Below, one piece after another: positions 19,771-29,395 of a DNA stretch of 64,000 nt. The stretch lies in assembly GCA_016721605.1 (NCBI GenBank), contig JADKHS010000014.1, positions 1-64,000 of the forward strand, written 5' to 3'. A program made the translations under genes and the position numbers. The notes below the pieces were generated by a model, which worked only from the letters and a program-made list of their open reading frames with translations, searched no databases and was not told where the DNA came from. The number at the start of each line of letters is the position of its first letter. Position 1 is the first letter of the stretch. The stretch is from Nitrosomonadales bacterium (GTDB taxonomy: Bacteria; Pseudomonadota; Gammaproteobacteria; Burkholderiales; Gallionellaceae).

Positions 19771-21015
19771 TTGCGTCCTTACGAACTCTTTATCGGTCTA
19801 CGTTACACCCGTGCCAAGCGGCGCAATCATTTCATTTCCTTTATTTCGCTTATTTCAATGCTGGGTATGGCCTTGGGCGTGGCTGCGCTGATTGTAGTGC
19901 TATCGGTGATGAACGGCTTCCAAAAAGAAATCCGCACACGCATTCTAGGTATCGCGCCCCACCTGCAAATCAGTGAAGAGGGTAACTATTTGGTCGATTG
20001 GCAACCAGCCTTACAGCTTATGGCAAAATATCCGCAAGTGGCGGCTGCCGCACCTTTCGTGAATGGGCAAGGCATGGTGTCGTTTGATCAAAACGTGCAG
20101 GGGGTAATGGTACGTGGCATTTTGCCGCAGGATGAAAGCAAGGTTATAGACCTCTCCGACAAGATGAAAGCCGGTTCGCTGGAAGCCTTGCAGGAAGGAA
20201 GTTTCGGCATCGTGCTGGGTTCAGATTTGGCGCACACGCTGGGGGCGCATCTGAACGACAAGGTGCTACTTATTTCTCCTCAGGGGCAGGTCACGCCTGC
20301 TGGGATGGTACCGCGCCTCAAGCAATTCCGCGTAGTCGGCATTTTTGAGATCGGTATGGCACCCTATGACAATACGCTGGCACTGATCCACCTTAATGAC
20401 GCGCAGAAACTCTATCAAATGGGTAGTGCAATAAGCGGCATAAGCGCGCGTCTGCATGACCTCGATCTGGCTCCACAAGTGGCCATCGAGATACAGCGTG
20501 TCTTGCCGCGCAATACCTATGTTAGCGACTGGACGCGCCAGCACTCAAATTATTTCCGCGCAGTGCAGATCGAAAAGAAAATGATGTTTATCATTCTCTC
20601 ACTTATCGTGGCGGTAGCCGCATTCAACATTGTCTCCACGCTGGTAATGGCGGTTACCGACAAACAAGCCGACATTGCTATCCTGCGCACGCTCGGTGCT
20701 TCACCCTCCAGCATCATGAAAATCTTCATTGTACAAGGCGCCCTGATTGGCCTGATCGGCTCGGTACTCGGCGTTGGAGGAGGTGTGCTGCTAAGCCTCA
20801 ACATCGACACTGTGGTGCCGTTTATAGAACGACTGCTGGGCATGCACTTCCTCTCCAAGGAAGTATATTTCATCAACGAGCTGCCTTCTGATTTACAGCG
20901 CGGCGATGTGCTGGTCGTGGCATGTTTCTCCTTTCTCATCAGCCTACTTGCCACGCTCTATCCAAGTTGGCGCGCATCCAGAACACAACCGGCGGAGGCG
21001 CTACGCTATGAGTGA
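19771..21015 (+). CDS. lolC: Lipoprotein-releasing system permease LolC/LolE
   Basis: Inner-membrane subunit of the Lol ABC transporter that releases outer-membrane lipoproteins to LolA. The N-terminus PYELFIGLRYTRAKRRNHFI and the first membrane helix (ISLISMLGMALGVAALIVVL) are typical; a long periplasmic domain is followed by three helices near the C-terminus, ending TLYPSWRASRTQPAEALRYE. The frame starts with TTG; 414 aa is normal. The stop overlaps the lolD start. Only one permease gene is present here, so it may act as a homodimer, as in many bacteria outside Enterobacteria. Confidence 0.95.
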   Translation: MRPYELFIGLRYTRAKRRNHFISFISLISMLGMALGVAALIVVLSVMNGFQKEIRTRILGIAPHLQISEEGNYLVDWQPALQLMAKYPQVAAAAPFVNGQGMVSFDQNVQGVMVRGILPQDESKVIDLSDKMKAGSLEALQEGSFGIVLGSDLAHTLGAHLNDKVLLISPQGQVTPAGMVPRLKQFRVVGIFEIGMAPYDNTLALIHLNDAQKLYQMGSAISGISARLHDLDLAPQVAIEIQRVLPRNTYVSDWTRQHSNYFRAVQIEKKMMFIILSLIVAVAAFNIVSTLVMAVTDKQADIAILRTLGASPSSIMKIFIVQGALIGLIGSVLGVGGGVLLSLNIDTVVPFIERLLGMHFLSKEVYFINELPSDLQRGDVLVVACFSFLISLLATLYPSWRASRTQPAEALRYE

Positions 21016-21688
21016 GATGGTCATTTCCTGCCGCGACTTATGCAAAACATTTGTGCAAGGCAAACTCAATGTACCCGTGCTTAACGGCGTTAACATTGAC
21101 GTCATGCGTGGCGAACGTATCGCCATCGTAGGCAGCTCCGGCTCCGGCAAAAGCACCCTCCTTCACTTGCTCGGTGGATTGGATAAGGCCAGCGGCGGCA
21201 GCGTCGCCCTTCTCGGCCACGATGTGCAAGCCATGAATGAAGCAGAGCGCGGTACTCTGCGCAACCGGGCGCTAGGTTTTGTGTACCAGTTCCATCATCT
21301 GCTAGCGGAATTCACCGCATTAGAAAATGTTGCCATGCCACTACTGATCCGTGGCATGAAGCGCAGTGAAACAGACCCGATTGCCGCGCGTATGCTGGGG
21401 CTGGTAGGTCTCGCGCACCGTACGGAACATCTACCCGCCGAGCTTTCCGGTGGTGAACGCCAGCGTGTCGCCGTAGCGCGCGCGTTAGTCACTGAGCCAG
21501 CCTGCGTATTGGCAGACGAGCCTACCGGAAATCTGGACCGCGCCAGTGCGCAAGCATTATTTGAACTGATGCAAGAACTTAATTCCAAGCTTAATACCAG
21601 CTTTATTGTAGTCACCCACGACTTGGAGCTAGCGGGGAAAATGCAGCGTCAACTTCGCCTGATGGATGGAATGCTGCACGAAGCGTAA
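21008..21688 (+). CDS. lolD: Lipoprotein-releasing system ATPase LolD
   Basis: ABC ATPase of the Lol system. Walker A is GSSGSGKST, the signature is LSGGERQRVAVARAL, Walker B is CVLADEPTGNLD, and the H-loop is VTHD. The start ATG overlaps the lolC stop by eight bases, so translation is coupled. The product is 226 aa. One notable residue: the Q-loop reads FVYQFHHLLAEFTALENV, the usual LolD form. Confidence 0.97.
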   Translation: MSEMVISCRDLCKTFVQGKLNVPVLNGVNIDVMRGERIAIVGSSGSGKSTLLHLLGGLDKASGGSVALLGHDVQAMNEAERGTLRNRALGFVYQFHHLLAEFTALENVAMPLLIRGMKRSETDPIAARMLGLVGLAHRTEHLPAELSGGERQRVAVARALVTEPACVLADEPTGNLDRASAQALFELMQELNSKLNTSFIVVTHDLELAGKMQRQLRLMDGMLHEA

Positions 21689-21755
21689 TTGCCGCAGAGG
21701 CCGTTGTCACAATACGGTTTGTATGATGATTGCGTTATTTTGTTTTAGTAGAAAA

Positions 21756-21786
21756 TAACAAGGCCAGCATTAAGCTGGCCTTGTTA
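21756..21786 (+). terminator. Hairpin terminator after lolD
   Basis: A perfect 13-bp inverted repeat (TAACAAGGCCAGC / GCTGGCCTTGTTA) with a 5-base loop lies 70 bp after the lolD stop. It sits between convergent genes, so it could end both transcripts. The T tract is short on either strand. Confidence 0.65.
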
Positions 21787-21829
21787 TGCTAAATGAATTT
21801 GTTCATTCATTGTTACTAAACGTAGTTTA

Positions 21830-22171
21830 CTACCTCCCCATGGGATAACGCTCTTGTGAGCTCATTCCTGGATTTCCCAATTGATTGAACGGTCCATTAG
21901 GCCCAGACTGAACGATATTGGTTTGATTGGAAACATGGGAATAACGGTAATGTGCAGGCGGTTCGTTTTGAATTTCAAATCCGGCTGCACTTGGCTGAAC
22001 ACGGCCATCTGCGCCCATAGGCTGGACTCTGCCACCAGAGGGACCATAGGATATCCCAGTGTTGGTAGATACACCAGAGGCAGTAACACCAGTCATGTTA
22101 TCAGCTTGCGCCAAGGATGCACCCAATGCAAAACAGGACATGATTGTGATATTTATAAGACTCTTTTTCAT
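21830..22171 (-). CDS. Small exported protein of unknown function
   Basis: A 113-aa product with a clear Sec signal peptide (basic MKKS, hydrophobic core, cleavage after SLAQA). The mature part is Gly/Pro/Asn-rich with a short repeated unit, GGRVQPMGADGRVQPSAAG, and no cysteines or membrane helices. A GGAG lies a few bases upstream of the ATG. I do not recognise a family. It faces lolD across a shared terminator. Confidence 0.65.
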   Translation of the reverse strand: MKKSLINITIMSCFALGASLAQADNMTGVTASGVSTNTGISYGPSGGRVQPMGADGRVQPSAAGFEIQNEPPAHYRYSHVSNQTNIVQSGPNGPFNQLGNPGMSSQERYPMGR

Positions 22172-22461
22172 GAAAAGCTCCTAAATATAGAGTTGGAAGG
22201 ATAGTAATATAGGATCAAGGTCACCTTGACCTGCGTATAGTACCAGTTAACCGAAGGGTGTAAATAGTTTTATGTAAAGGGTCTTTTTTTGAAAGTTATC
22301 AGCTACCCAAAAAAAGCTTTATTTGACCAATTTGAAGCATTGAAACGCTAATGATTTAGAGGTTTTTAGCCTAAGCCGGATACATCAGGCCGTCTATTAT
22401 CTAAAGATCAGGCTGGTTATGTACCCAAATTTCATACCTTGGAATATCATTCATCGCCTAG

Positions 22462-23873
22462 CAGCCTGTCGGACTTTCCCCCATTAAAAAATAACAAATT
22501 GCAAGTATAAAATGGTAAAGTTTTAACTGTTAATCAATAAGTTGAATGGCATTCTATGAGTCGCTTCAAGCCGATAAACGTGACATGAACTACCTGTTTC
22601 CGCCTTCGATGAACGACTGGCTACCGGAACATCACTTAGCGCGATTTATCGTTGAGATTGTCGAGCAACTGGACTTGAAGGCTATGGAACGCCTACGGCA
22701 CAAGCGGAAGTGCCCCGTTCCACCCCCATTGCTTGTCCATACTGGTTTACGGCTATGCCACAGGCGTGTTTTCCAGTCGCAAACTGGAGAACGCCACCTA
22801 CGACTCGGTTGCATTTCGTTTTGTGGCTGCGGACGAACATCCGGATCACGATACGCTGAACACTTTTCGCAAACGCTTCCTGAAGAGATCGGGGCTCATG
22901 GTGCAAATACTGATGATCGCCCGCACGCTGGGCGTGCTCAATCTCGGCAACATTGCGCTGGATGGCAGTAAGTTCAAAGCCAACCATCCCGACATAGTGC
23001 CTTGAGTTATGGGCACATCAAGAACTGGAAGAACAACTGCAAGGCGAGGTCAGGAAGCTTATGGAGCTGGCCGAAGCGGCGGACAACGAGAAGATACCGG
23101 TTGGCATGAACCTGCCCGACGGATCGCCCGCCGCGAAGATCGCATCAAAGCAATCACCGAGGCTAAAATCAAGATTGAAGATCGTGCCAAAGAACGGTTT
23201 GAACAGGAACAGTCCGAGTATCAAGATAAGCTGGGCAAGCGCGAAGCAAAGGCAAAAGAAAGCGGACATAAACCTCGCGGCAAATCGCCTGTTCCGCCCG
23301 TGGAGGGCGCGCAAGACAAAGACCAGATCAATCTCACCGACGAAGAATCACGCATCATGCAAACGGCGGGTGGCGGATACGGGCTACTTCTCCAAGGCCA
23401 ACGTCAACATTTGTTGTGAGCGGCAAATCACCCCGCTGATTGCGCTGAGTCGTGAGGAACATCACCCTGATCCACTGACACGCTTTACCGAACCACCGCC
23501 GCTGAAAGAAGACGCTACGGAGGTAGAAAAGATGCGCCATTTGCTCCTGACAATGGCGGGTCGGGCGCTCTATGCGAAACGCAAATGCACGGTGGAGCCG
23601 GTGTTTGGTATCATCAAAGCGATATTGGGATTCCGTCAATTCTCACTGCGGGGTTTGGAAAACGTCAAAGGCGAGTTGAATCTGGTCTCGATGGCGTGGA
23701 ATTTGAAGCGAATGTTTGTATTGGCAGGGTGATTGATTGCCGTAGAGGTGATATTTACTACAGCAATGGGCATTTCTGAGAAGCTGAAAATTCAATTTAT
23801 GAAATTATGATCAAATCCATCCGGCAATATATACCAGGTGGCTGGCAAAATTAACGGGTAGCCCGACAGGCTG
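22462..23873 (+). mobile_element. IS1182-family insertion sequence
   Basis: Terminal inverted repeats begin CAGCCTGTCGG at both ends, and CTAG flanks both sides as a likely 4-bp target duplication. Beyond CTAG the flanks are CATCGC and GCGATG, so the empty site would read CATCGCCTAGGCGATG, a perfect palindrome. The element is about 1.4 kb, shorter than full copies of the family, which fits the internal deletion in its transposase. Confidence 0.8.
22546..23732 (+). pseudogene. IS1182-family transposase, broken
   Basis: DDE transposase with the family N-terminus (YLFPPSMNDWLPEHHLARFI), first catalytic region IALDGSKFKANH, second DTGYFSKANV, and C-terminal TVEPVFGIIKAILGFRQFSLRG with the third acidic residue. 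At least three frameshifts are needed near 22690, 23000 and 23110. In addition the segment between EESRIM and ADTGYFS, normally about 60 residues, is missing near 23360. The deletion cannot be a single-base error, so this copy is probably inactive. Confidence 0.82.
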
Positions 23874-23885
23874 CTAGGCGATGTA

Positions 23886-24188
23886 TCACTCGTCTTTATC
23901 CAGTTCTGCATCCCACCCCATGTGACGGGCAGTTTTTATGGCCTGAGCATACAAATGTACATGTTTTTCACGTAGATTTTCTGGCAATCGGCTGGGCAGG
24001 TGTGCGTAAGGTTCCCAAGCGGCATAAACCTGTTCGTACAAATTTTGCATGCGTGCGGAATTCCAGCCTGCACAGGTTTCAGTTTCGGGCAAGATGCCGA
24101 ATACCCAAGCGTCGCGTACGATACGCCCCAAATGGGTCAATCCGCCCTGTGCGTCATTGTCGACGCCGACATAAAGTTGTAGTGTCAT
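23886..24188 (-). CDS. Unknown protein at the end of the cbb operon
   Basis: A 100-aa soluble protein whose ATG overlaps the cbbO stop (ATGA), so it is translationally coupled to cbbO. It contains LYVGVDNDAQGGLTHLGRIV near the N-terminus and a helical C-terminal half ending in acidic residues. I do not recognise a domain. The position suggests a role with the CbbQO activase or in RuBisCO control, but that is inference. The IS1182 element inserted within a few bases of its stop codon. Confidence 0.7.
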   Translation of the reverse strand: MTLQLYVGVDNDAQGGLTHLGRIVRDAWVFGILPETETCAGWNSARMQNLYEQVYAAWEPYAHLPSRLPENLREKHVHLYAQAIKTARHMGWDAELDKDE

Positions 24189-26523
24189 CGTGTAAGTCCT
24201 GCATAAAGTGCGGGTAATTTTTCTGGCAGCCGTTCTACATGATCCAGCACTATGTAATTTTTGGCTCCAAAAATTCGGGAAACATATTGATCTGCTCTAG
24301 TATCAAGTGAAATACAGAAGGTGGTTATGCCAGAACGCGCCATTTCCTCTACCGCTTTTTTGGTGTCAAAACGTAAATATTGTGGGTCGCGCACATCAAT
24401 GTCCGCCGGCTCGCCATCGGTAATCAGCAGTAGTAATTTTTTGGTGGATTTCTGCAATTTAAGATAATGCCCTGCGTGGCGTATTGCAGCCCCCATACGC
24501 GTGGAAAACTGCCCCCTCATACCGGCTACGAGATTTTGGAATTTCATTGTACGGTTGGTCGAAATCTTTAAAGCGAGAATACTCTACTTTATGGCGCCCA
24601 TCCGAGAAAAAGCCGTGAATTGCGAAAGGGTCACCGATTTTGTTGATTGCATCTGCGAGCAGCACGGTTGCCTGACGCTGCAAATCAAGAATGCTGTAAT
24701 CTTGTCCAGCCACCTTCTCGTTGGTCGACTCGGATAAATCCAACAGCACCATCACCGAAATGTCTCGCACCTTACGCACTGAGCGCATCATGATGCGCTG
24801 ATCAGGTTGCTGCCCCATGCGAATATCGATCATGGCACGAATGGCGGCATTTATATCAACTTCGTCACCATCTTCCAGTTTGCGGATGCGGGTCACGCCC
24901 TGTGGTTGCAGCGCATCCAGCAGAAACTTCAAGCGGTTTATAGTTCTCTTGTGTTGCAGGGTGATATCGTTAATTAGTTGCAAATCGCCTACCTTCGGCC
25001 GCTTTTCCAGCACGGTAACCCAGGAAGGACGTTCGAGCTGTATCTGATAGTCCCATTCCGAGGTAATAGTAAGGCTCGGATACAGGTTCTTTACCTTCCA
25101 GTTCGTTGAAGGATTTACCCATGTCTTCGTAGGGGAAGAGTTCGGTATCTAAAACCCAGATTTCTTCGGCATCATCGCCGGCATTTTCTACGTCTACTTC
25201 ATTTGCTAATTCAACTGCGCTGACATATTTACGAACCTGTTTGGGTGCGTTATATCCAGCTGCCATTGCCTTTGTCGAAATCAAATTCTTCGAATTCCCA
25301 AATGTAACGGTTGTCGTCACGATAACAAGTAGTGAGTAAATCGCTGCGGGAGCAAAACCAATATGCTTAACCATAAATTCATGTGCTAGTTGTACCCCGA
25401 TATCCCAGGAGGTTTGATTCGTGTCGAGGTGGTCTGCGGCCTTTTTGAATAATATCCGTCCTTGGTTTATCCACGGATCATCGTCATGGTAGCTTTCGTC
25501 CAGCAGAGCGCGTGCCAGGCGATTAAGAAAATCCCCTGCGGTGCTGTTTTGCCCCGAAGTGATGGTATGGAATTGTGACCACAAATGTTTGAGCCCGGGG
25601 AATTTGCGCACAGCTAGCGTTTCAACGCGCGCGTCCTCAATCACGCTGATAACTGCCATTTGCCAAGGATTTAGCGCTTCAGCTGAGATTGGCTCGCTGG
25701 TATAGACAATGTGAGCTGCGCAATGTGCAGCGGCAGCACGATAAACTTCCAAGCCGGGTAATTTAGTTTCGCCTACGACGAAATCATCATAAGCATCGGG
25801 TATGTGCAGCAAATAGCCCTCGATAAAGGGTTGGTAACCTTCCCGTGTCTCAAAATCCCCAGATGTGGGTTTCATGAAAAAGTCGCGCGCCCATAATGCG
25901 CGTAGATACATGTTGATGCGGCGCTGAACATCGATAAACAATGTGCCCTTTCTTTCTTTCTGCAACATGGCCAAGGATTCTTTGGATTGCAGGCTGAAAT
26001 AACTGGCCTGCTCCGGGTAATTGGTGCGGTAAGCATGTGCCCCCCATAGTGCCCAGCGCCGTAGGCCGCCAAGGGTAAGCTGGCCGAACAGTATTTCCAG
26101 ATTTTCGAGCATCGGCCGCATACCACGCGGCGCTTGGGACACAAGGGTATTAAGGAACTGCAGATAGGAGCGGAACAAGGCTTCATCACCGAGACGGTTA
26201 GCCGCTGTGGGTGCTGTGCTGAGCACCAGCTCGATTACTGCGCCAGAGGTTTTGGAAGCCATTGCTAGTGCATTTTGTACTAGATCAGGTATCGCATCCT
26301 CACCAATCTCTTTGGCTACTAGAGGCGCATGGTCGATCCAGGTTGCAACGAGGCTGTCATCCTTACCCAAGCTTTTTAGGGCAGAAGCGCCCTTGAGATA
26401 GTTATCCAAACCACGCGCGCTAAAGACCTTGGTCGCTTCATGCCACGCGGAACGGAGACCCTCCAGCAATGCAGGAGAGAGTGAATCAAGTAATTCTTGA
26501 TAGTCTTCAAGACTGATTGACAT
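24185..26523 (-). CDS. cbbO: RuBisCO activation protein CbbO (two frameshifts)
   Basis: CbbO is the von Willebrand factor A subunit that links the CbbQ AAA+ ring to RuBisCO to remove inhibitors. The large N-terminal domain (about 490 residues) is followed by the VWA domain with MIDAS motif DLSES and LLLITDGEPADIDV. Two frameshifts, near 25050 (YYS/EWDYQIQ) and 24530 (IPK/LVAGMRG), each look like one extra base; removing both gives 778 aa, the usual CbbO length. The ATG has GGAG close upstream. It follows cbbQ by 70 bp. Confidence 0.92.
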
Positions 26524-26593
26524 GGTTACTCCGCCAGTAAAGACATTAAAGACCTGGAGGATCGGCTGCTTTGCAGCTTATCCTCCTATGGAA

Positions 26594-27397
26594 TTAAAAG
26601 AACGTAGTCACCGCGGCATCCAGCGCATCGCGCATGTCGGGGTCATCGGTGATGGGTCGCACCAGCGCTACACGGCAAGCTTTAACCGGATCGACACCAG
26701 TAGCGATAAGGCTACCTGCATAAATCAGCATACGGGTTGAGATCCCCTCGTCCAGTCCATGACCTTTCAGGTTGCGTGCACGCTCGGCGATGGAAACCAG
26801 CTTGCCGGCGATTTCGGGCGTAACGTTGGTTTCATGAGAAACAATTTCGGTTTCAATATTGTGGTCGGGATAGTTGAAGTCGAGGCCACCGAAACGTTGC
26901 TTAGTCGACTGCTTCAGATCCTTCATTAAACTTTGATAGCCAGGATTGTAGGAAATCACCAGTTGAAAATCAGGGTGTGCATGCACCAGTTCGCCTTTTT
27001 TTTCTAGTGGAAGTACGCGGCGATTGTCGGTCAATGGGTGGATAACCACAGTGGTATCCTGACGTGCCTCGACTACTTCGTCGAGATAACAAATCGCGCC
27101 ATAGCGTGCGGCGATGGCCAAAGGGCCGTCTTGCCAGCGGGTGCCGTTGGCGTCGAGCAAAAAACGCCCAACTAAATCAGAGGCAGTCATATCTTCGTTG
27201 CAAGCTACAGTAATCAGGGGCTTGCCCAGCTTCCATGCCATGTGCTCAACAAAGCGGGTTTTGCCACAGCCGGTAGGGCCTTTCAGCATCATGGGCATGC
27301 GTACGGAATAGGCTGCCTCATACAACTCAATTTCGTCTGAGAGGGGGCGATAGTAAGGTTCTTGTTTAATCCTGTATTGCTCGATGATGTCGCTCAT
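26594..27397 (-). CDS. cbbQ: RuBisCO activase AAA+ ATPase CbbQ
   Basis: MoxR-type AAA+ ATPase that powers removal of tight-binding sugar phosphates from RuBisCO. Walker A is GPTGCGKTRFVEHMA near residue 39, Walker B is ICYLDEVVEA, and the sensor region LVISYNPGYQSLMKDLK is typical. The 267-aa length is normal. An AAAGGTGG precedes the ATG. Gene order cbbL-cbbS-cbbQ-cbbO with no carboxysome genes suggests a cytosolic form I enzyme. Confidence 0.96.
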   Translation of the reverse strand: MSDIIEQYRIKQEPYYRPLSDEIELYEAAYSVRMPMMLKGPTGCGKTRFVEHMAWKLGKPLITVACNEDMTASDLVGRFLLDANGTRWQDGPLAIAARYGAICYLDEVVEARQDTTVVIHPLTDNRRVLPLEKKGELVHAHPDFQLVISYNPGYQSLMKDLKQSTKQRFGGLDFNYPDHNIETEIVSHETNVTPEIAGKLVSIAERARNLKGHGLDEGISTRMLIYAGSLIATGVDPVKACRVALVRPITDDPDMRDALDAAVTTFF

Positions 27398-27497
27398 TTT
27401 GATTCCACCTTTATTAATCGTTTTTAACCCAGGGGAGAAAATGCCCGCTTACTGGCAGTCACTTGCGTCCATGTGCTAAAAAATAAATTTGACGAGG

Positions 27498-27546
27498 CTA
27501 AAAAATTTCCTGCCGCCTGCTTGCTATATTGCAGGCGGCAGGAAAA
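27498..27546 (-). terminator. Intrinsic terminator between cbbS and cbbQ
   Basis: On the minus strand a 15-bp perfect stem (TTTCCTGCCGCCTGC with its complement) and a 10-base loop are followed by TTTTTTAG. It starts about 10 bp after the cbbS stop. It should stop most transcripts after cbbLS, so that cbbQO are made at a lower level by readthrough or from their own promoter. Confidence 0.85.
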
Positions 27547-27554
27547 ATACTACT

Positions 27555-27911
27555 TTATACAGTTTTACCGCGGAAAATCACCATCGCCGCGCCTTGCGAT
27601 TGGTTGAAATTATTGTAACCAACCAGGCGTACGTGGTTGTTTGGATTCGCTTTGCGGCAGGCTTCGGCTTCAGCGATTACCTTGTCCACATCGGTTTCAC
27701 CAAACATCGGCAATTTCCACATATACCAATAGTAGTCCATCAGGTATTCCGGCTCGGTATGTTCAATTGCAGGGTTCCAGCCTTTGGAAACCAGATATGT
27801 CACCTGTTTCCTGATTTCATCCGCAGTCATGGCAGGCAAATAGGAGAAAGTCTCGAACTTGCGGCTAGCCGGGTCGCTTAAACGCGATTTGTAATCCATT
27901 ACTTCACTCAT
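27555..27911 (-). CDS. cbbS: RuBisCO small subunit, form I
   Basis: The 118-aa protein has the small-subunit core: KFETFSYLPAMTADEIRKQV, WNPAIEHTEPE, YWYMWKLPMFGETD, and FNQSQGAAMVIFRG at the C-terminus. It caps the L8 core of form I RuBisCO. An AAAGGAG lies seven bases before the ATG. It is 62 bp downstream of cbbL in the same transcript and is followed at once by a strong terminator. Confidence 0.98.
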   Translation of the reverse strand: MSEVMDYKSRLSDPASRKFETFSYLPAMTADEIRKQVTYLVSKGWNPAIEHTEPEYLMDYYWYMWKLPMFGETDVDKVIAEAEACRKANPNNHVRLVGYNNFNQSQGAAMVIFRGKTV

Positions 27912-27973
27912 GATTTACTCCTTTTATTTAGTTATAGGGGGCAGACTGCAGCCTGCAACCCGCTACTATTTAA

Positions 27974-29395
27974 TTACTTGTGAGCCACGTCCAGCTTGTC
28001 GACGGTGTCAAACTCGAACTTGATCTCTTTCCAGGTTTCCATGGCTATCTTCAGCTCAGGGCTGTGTGCAGCGGCCTTGGTCAGGATGGCTTTACCTTCT
28101 TTTTCGATGGCAATTCCTTCGTTACGGGCTGCTACGCAAGCTTCCAGAGCCACGCGGTTAGCTGCGGCACCTGCGGCGTTACCCCATGGATGGCCCAGTG
28201 TTCCGCCACCAAACTGAAGAACGGAATCATCGCCGAAGATGGCTACCAGCGCTGGCATGTGCCATACGTGGATACCACCAGAGGCAACTGGAATCACGCC
28301 TGGCATGGAGCCCCAGTCCTGATCAAAGAAGATACCGCGATTGCGGTCTTCCTTGATGAATTCATCGCGCATGATGTCGATCCAGCCAAGTGTTGCTTCA
28401 CGATCGCCTTCCAGTTTCCCTACAACGGTGCCGGAGTGCAGGTGGTCACCACCGGAAAGACGCAAAACTTTTGCCAGTACGCGGAAGTGGATACCATGGT
28501 GCGGGTTGCGGTCAAGTACGGCGTGCATGGCACGGTGGATGTGTAACAGCATGCCGTTTTTACGGCACCAGTTAGCCAGGCCAGTGTTAGCGGTTAAGCC
28601 ACCAGTTAGGTAGTCATGCATAATGATGGGCGCGCCGATTTCTTTGGCAAACTCAGCACGCTCGTACATCATTTCAGGCGTTGGAGCGGTAACGTTTAGG
28701 TAGTGTCCCTTGCGCTCGCCAGTTTCGCGTTCGGCCTTTAATGTTGCATTGTGTACAAACTCAAAACGATCACGCCAGCGCATAAACGGTTGGCTGTTCA
28801 CGTTTTCATCGTCTTTGGTGAAATCCAGACCACCGCGCAAGCATTCGTAGACGGCACGGCCATAATTCTTGGCGGATAGACCCAGCTTGGGTTTAATGGT
28901 GCAGCCCAGCAACGGACGGCCATATTTGTTCATCTTGTCGCGCTCAACTTGAATACCTTGAGGTGGCCCCCCGCAGGTTTTCACATAAGCAATCGGGAAG
29001 CGGACATCTTCGAGACGCAGGGCGCGCAGCGCCTTAAATCCGAATACGTTACCGACCAGTGAAGTCAGTACGTTGACCACTGAACCTTCTTCAAACAGAT
29101 CAATTGGATAGGCGACAAAGGCAAAGAAACAGGTATCATCACCAGGAACGTCTTCGATGCGATAAGCGCGACCTTTGTAATAGTCCAGATCGGTCAATAG
29201 ATCGGTCCATACTGTGGTCCAAGTACCAGTAGAAGATTCGGCGGCAACGGCAGCGGCCAATTCTTCACGGGGCACCCCAGGTTGCGGAGTGATTTTAAAA
29301 CAGGCTAGGATATCGGTATCCAGCGGGGTATATTCTGGCGTCCAGTATGTTTGCCTGTACTCTTTCACACCGGCGTTGTAGGTCTTGACTGCCAT
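27974..29395 (-). CDS. cbbL: RuBisCO large subunit, form I
   Basis: Catalytic subunit of ribulose-1,5-bisphosphate carboxylase, the CO2-fixing step of the Calvin cycle. The active-site Lys, carbamylated in the family, is in GGLDFTKDDENVNSQPF; the other catalytic Lys is in GCTIKPKLGLS, and loop 6 is in HSGTVVGKLEGD. Sequence style (TYNAGVKEYRQTYW) fits the proteobacterial form IA group. I chose the ATG with AAGGAG five bases upstream (473 aa); an in-frame ATG lies 21 bases earlier. It is intact and divergent from cbbR. Confidence 0.98.
   Translation of the reverse strand: MAVKTYNAGVKEYRQTYWTPEYTPLDTDILACFKITPQPGVPREELAAAVAAESSTGTWTTVWTDLLTDLDYYKGRAYRIEDVPGDDTCFFAFVAYPIDLFEEGSVVNVLTSLVGNVFGFKALRALRLEDVRFPIAYVKTCGGPPQGIQVERDKMNKYGRPLLGCTIKPKLGLSAKNYGRAVYECLRGGLDFTKDDENVNSQPFMRWRDRFEFVHNATLKAERETGERKGHYLNVTAPTPEMMYERAEFAKEIGAPIIMHDYLTGGLTANTGLANWCRKNGMLLHIHRAMHAVLDRNPHHGIHFRVLAKVLRLSGGDHLHSGTVVGKLEGDREATLGWIDIMRDEFIKEDRNRGIFFDQDWGSMPGVIPVASGGIHVWHMPALVAIFGDDSVLQFGGGTLGHPWGNAAGAAANRVALEACVAARNEGIAIEKEGKAILTKAAAHSPELKIAMETWKEIKFEFDTVDKLDVAHK

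Noticed and set aside
24185..26523. Three separate proteins instead of one CbbO
   Set aside because: Each piece continues the CbbO family in order, and removing two bases restores the normal length.
27555..29395. Possible carboxysome locus with form I RuBisCO
   Set aside because: No csoS, shell or carbonic anhydrase genes lie near; the neighbours are cbbQ, cbbO and cbbR.
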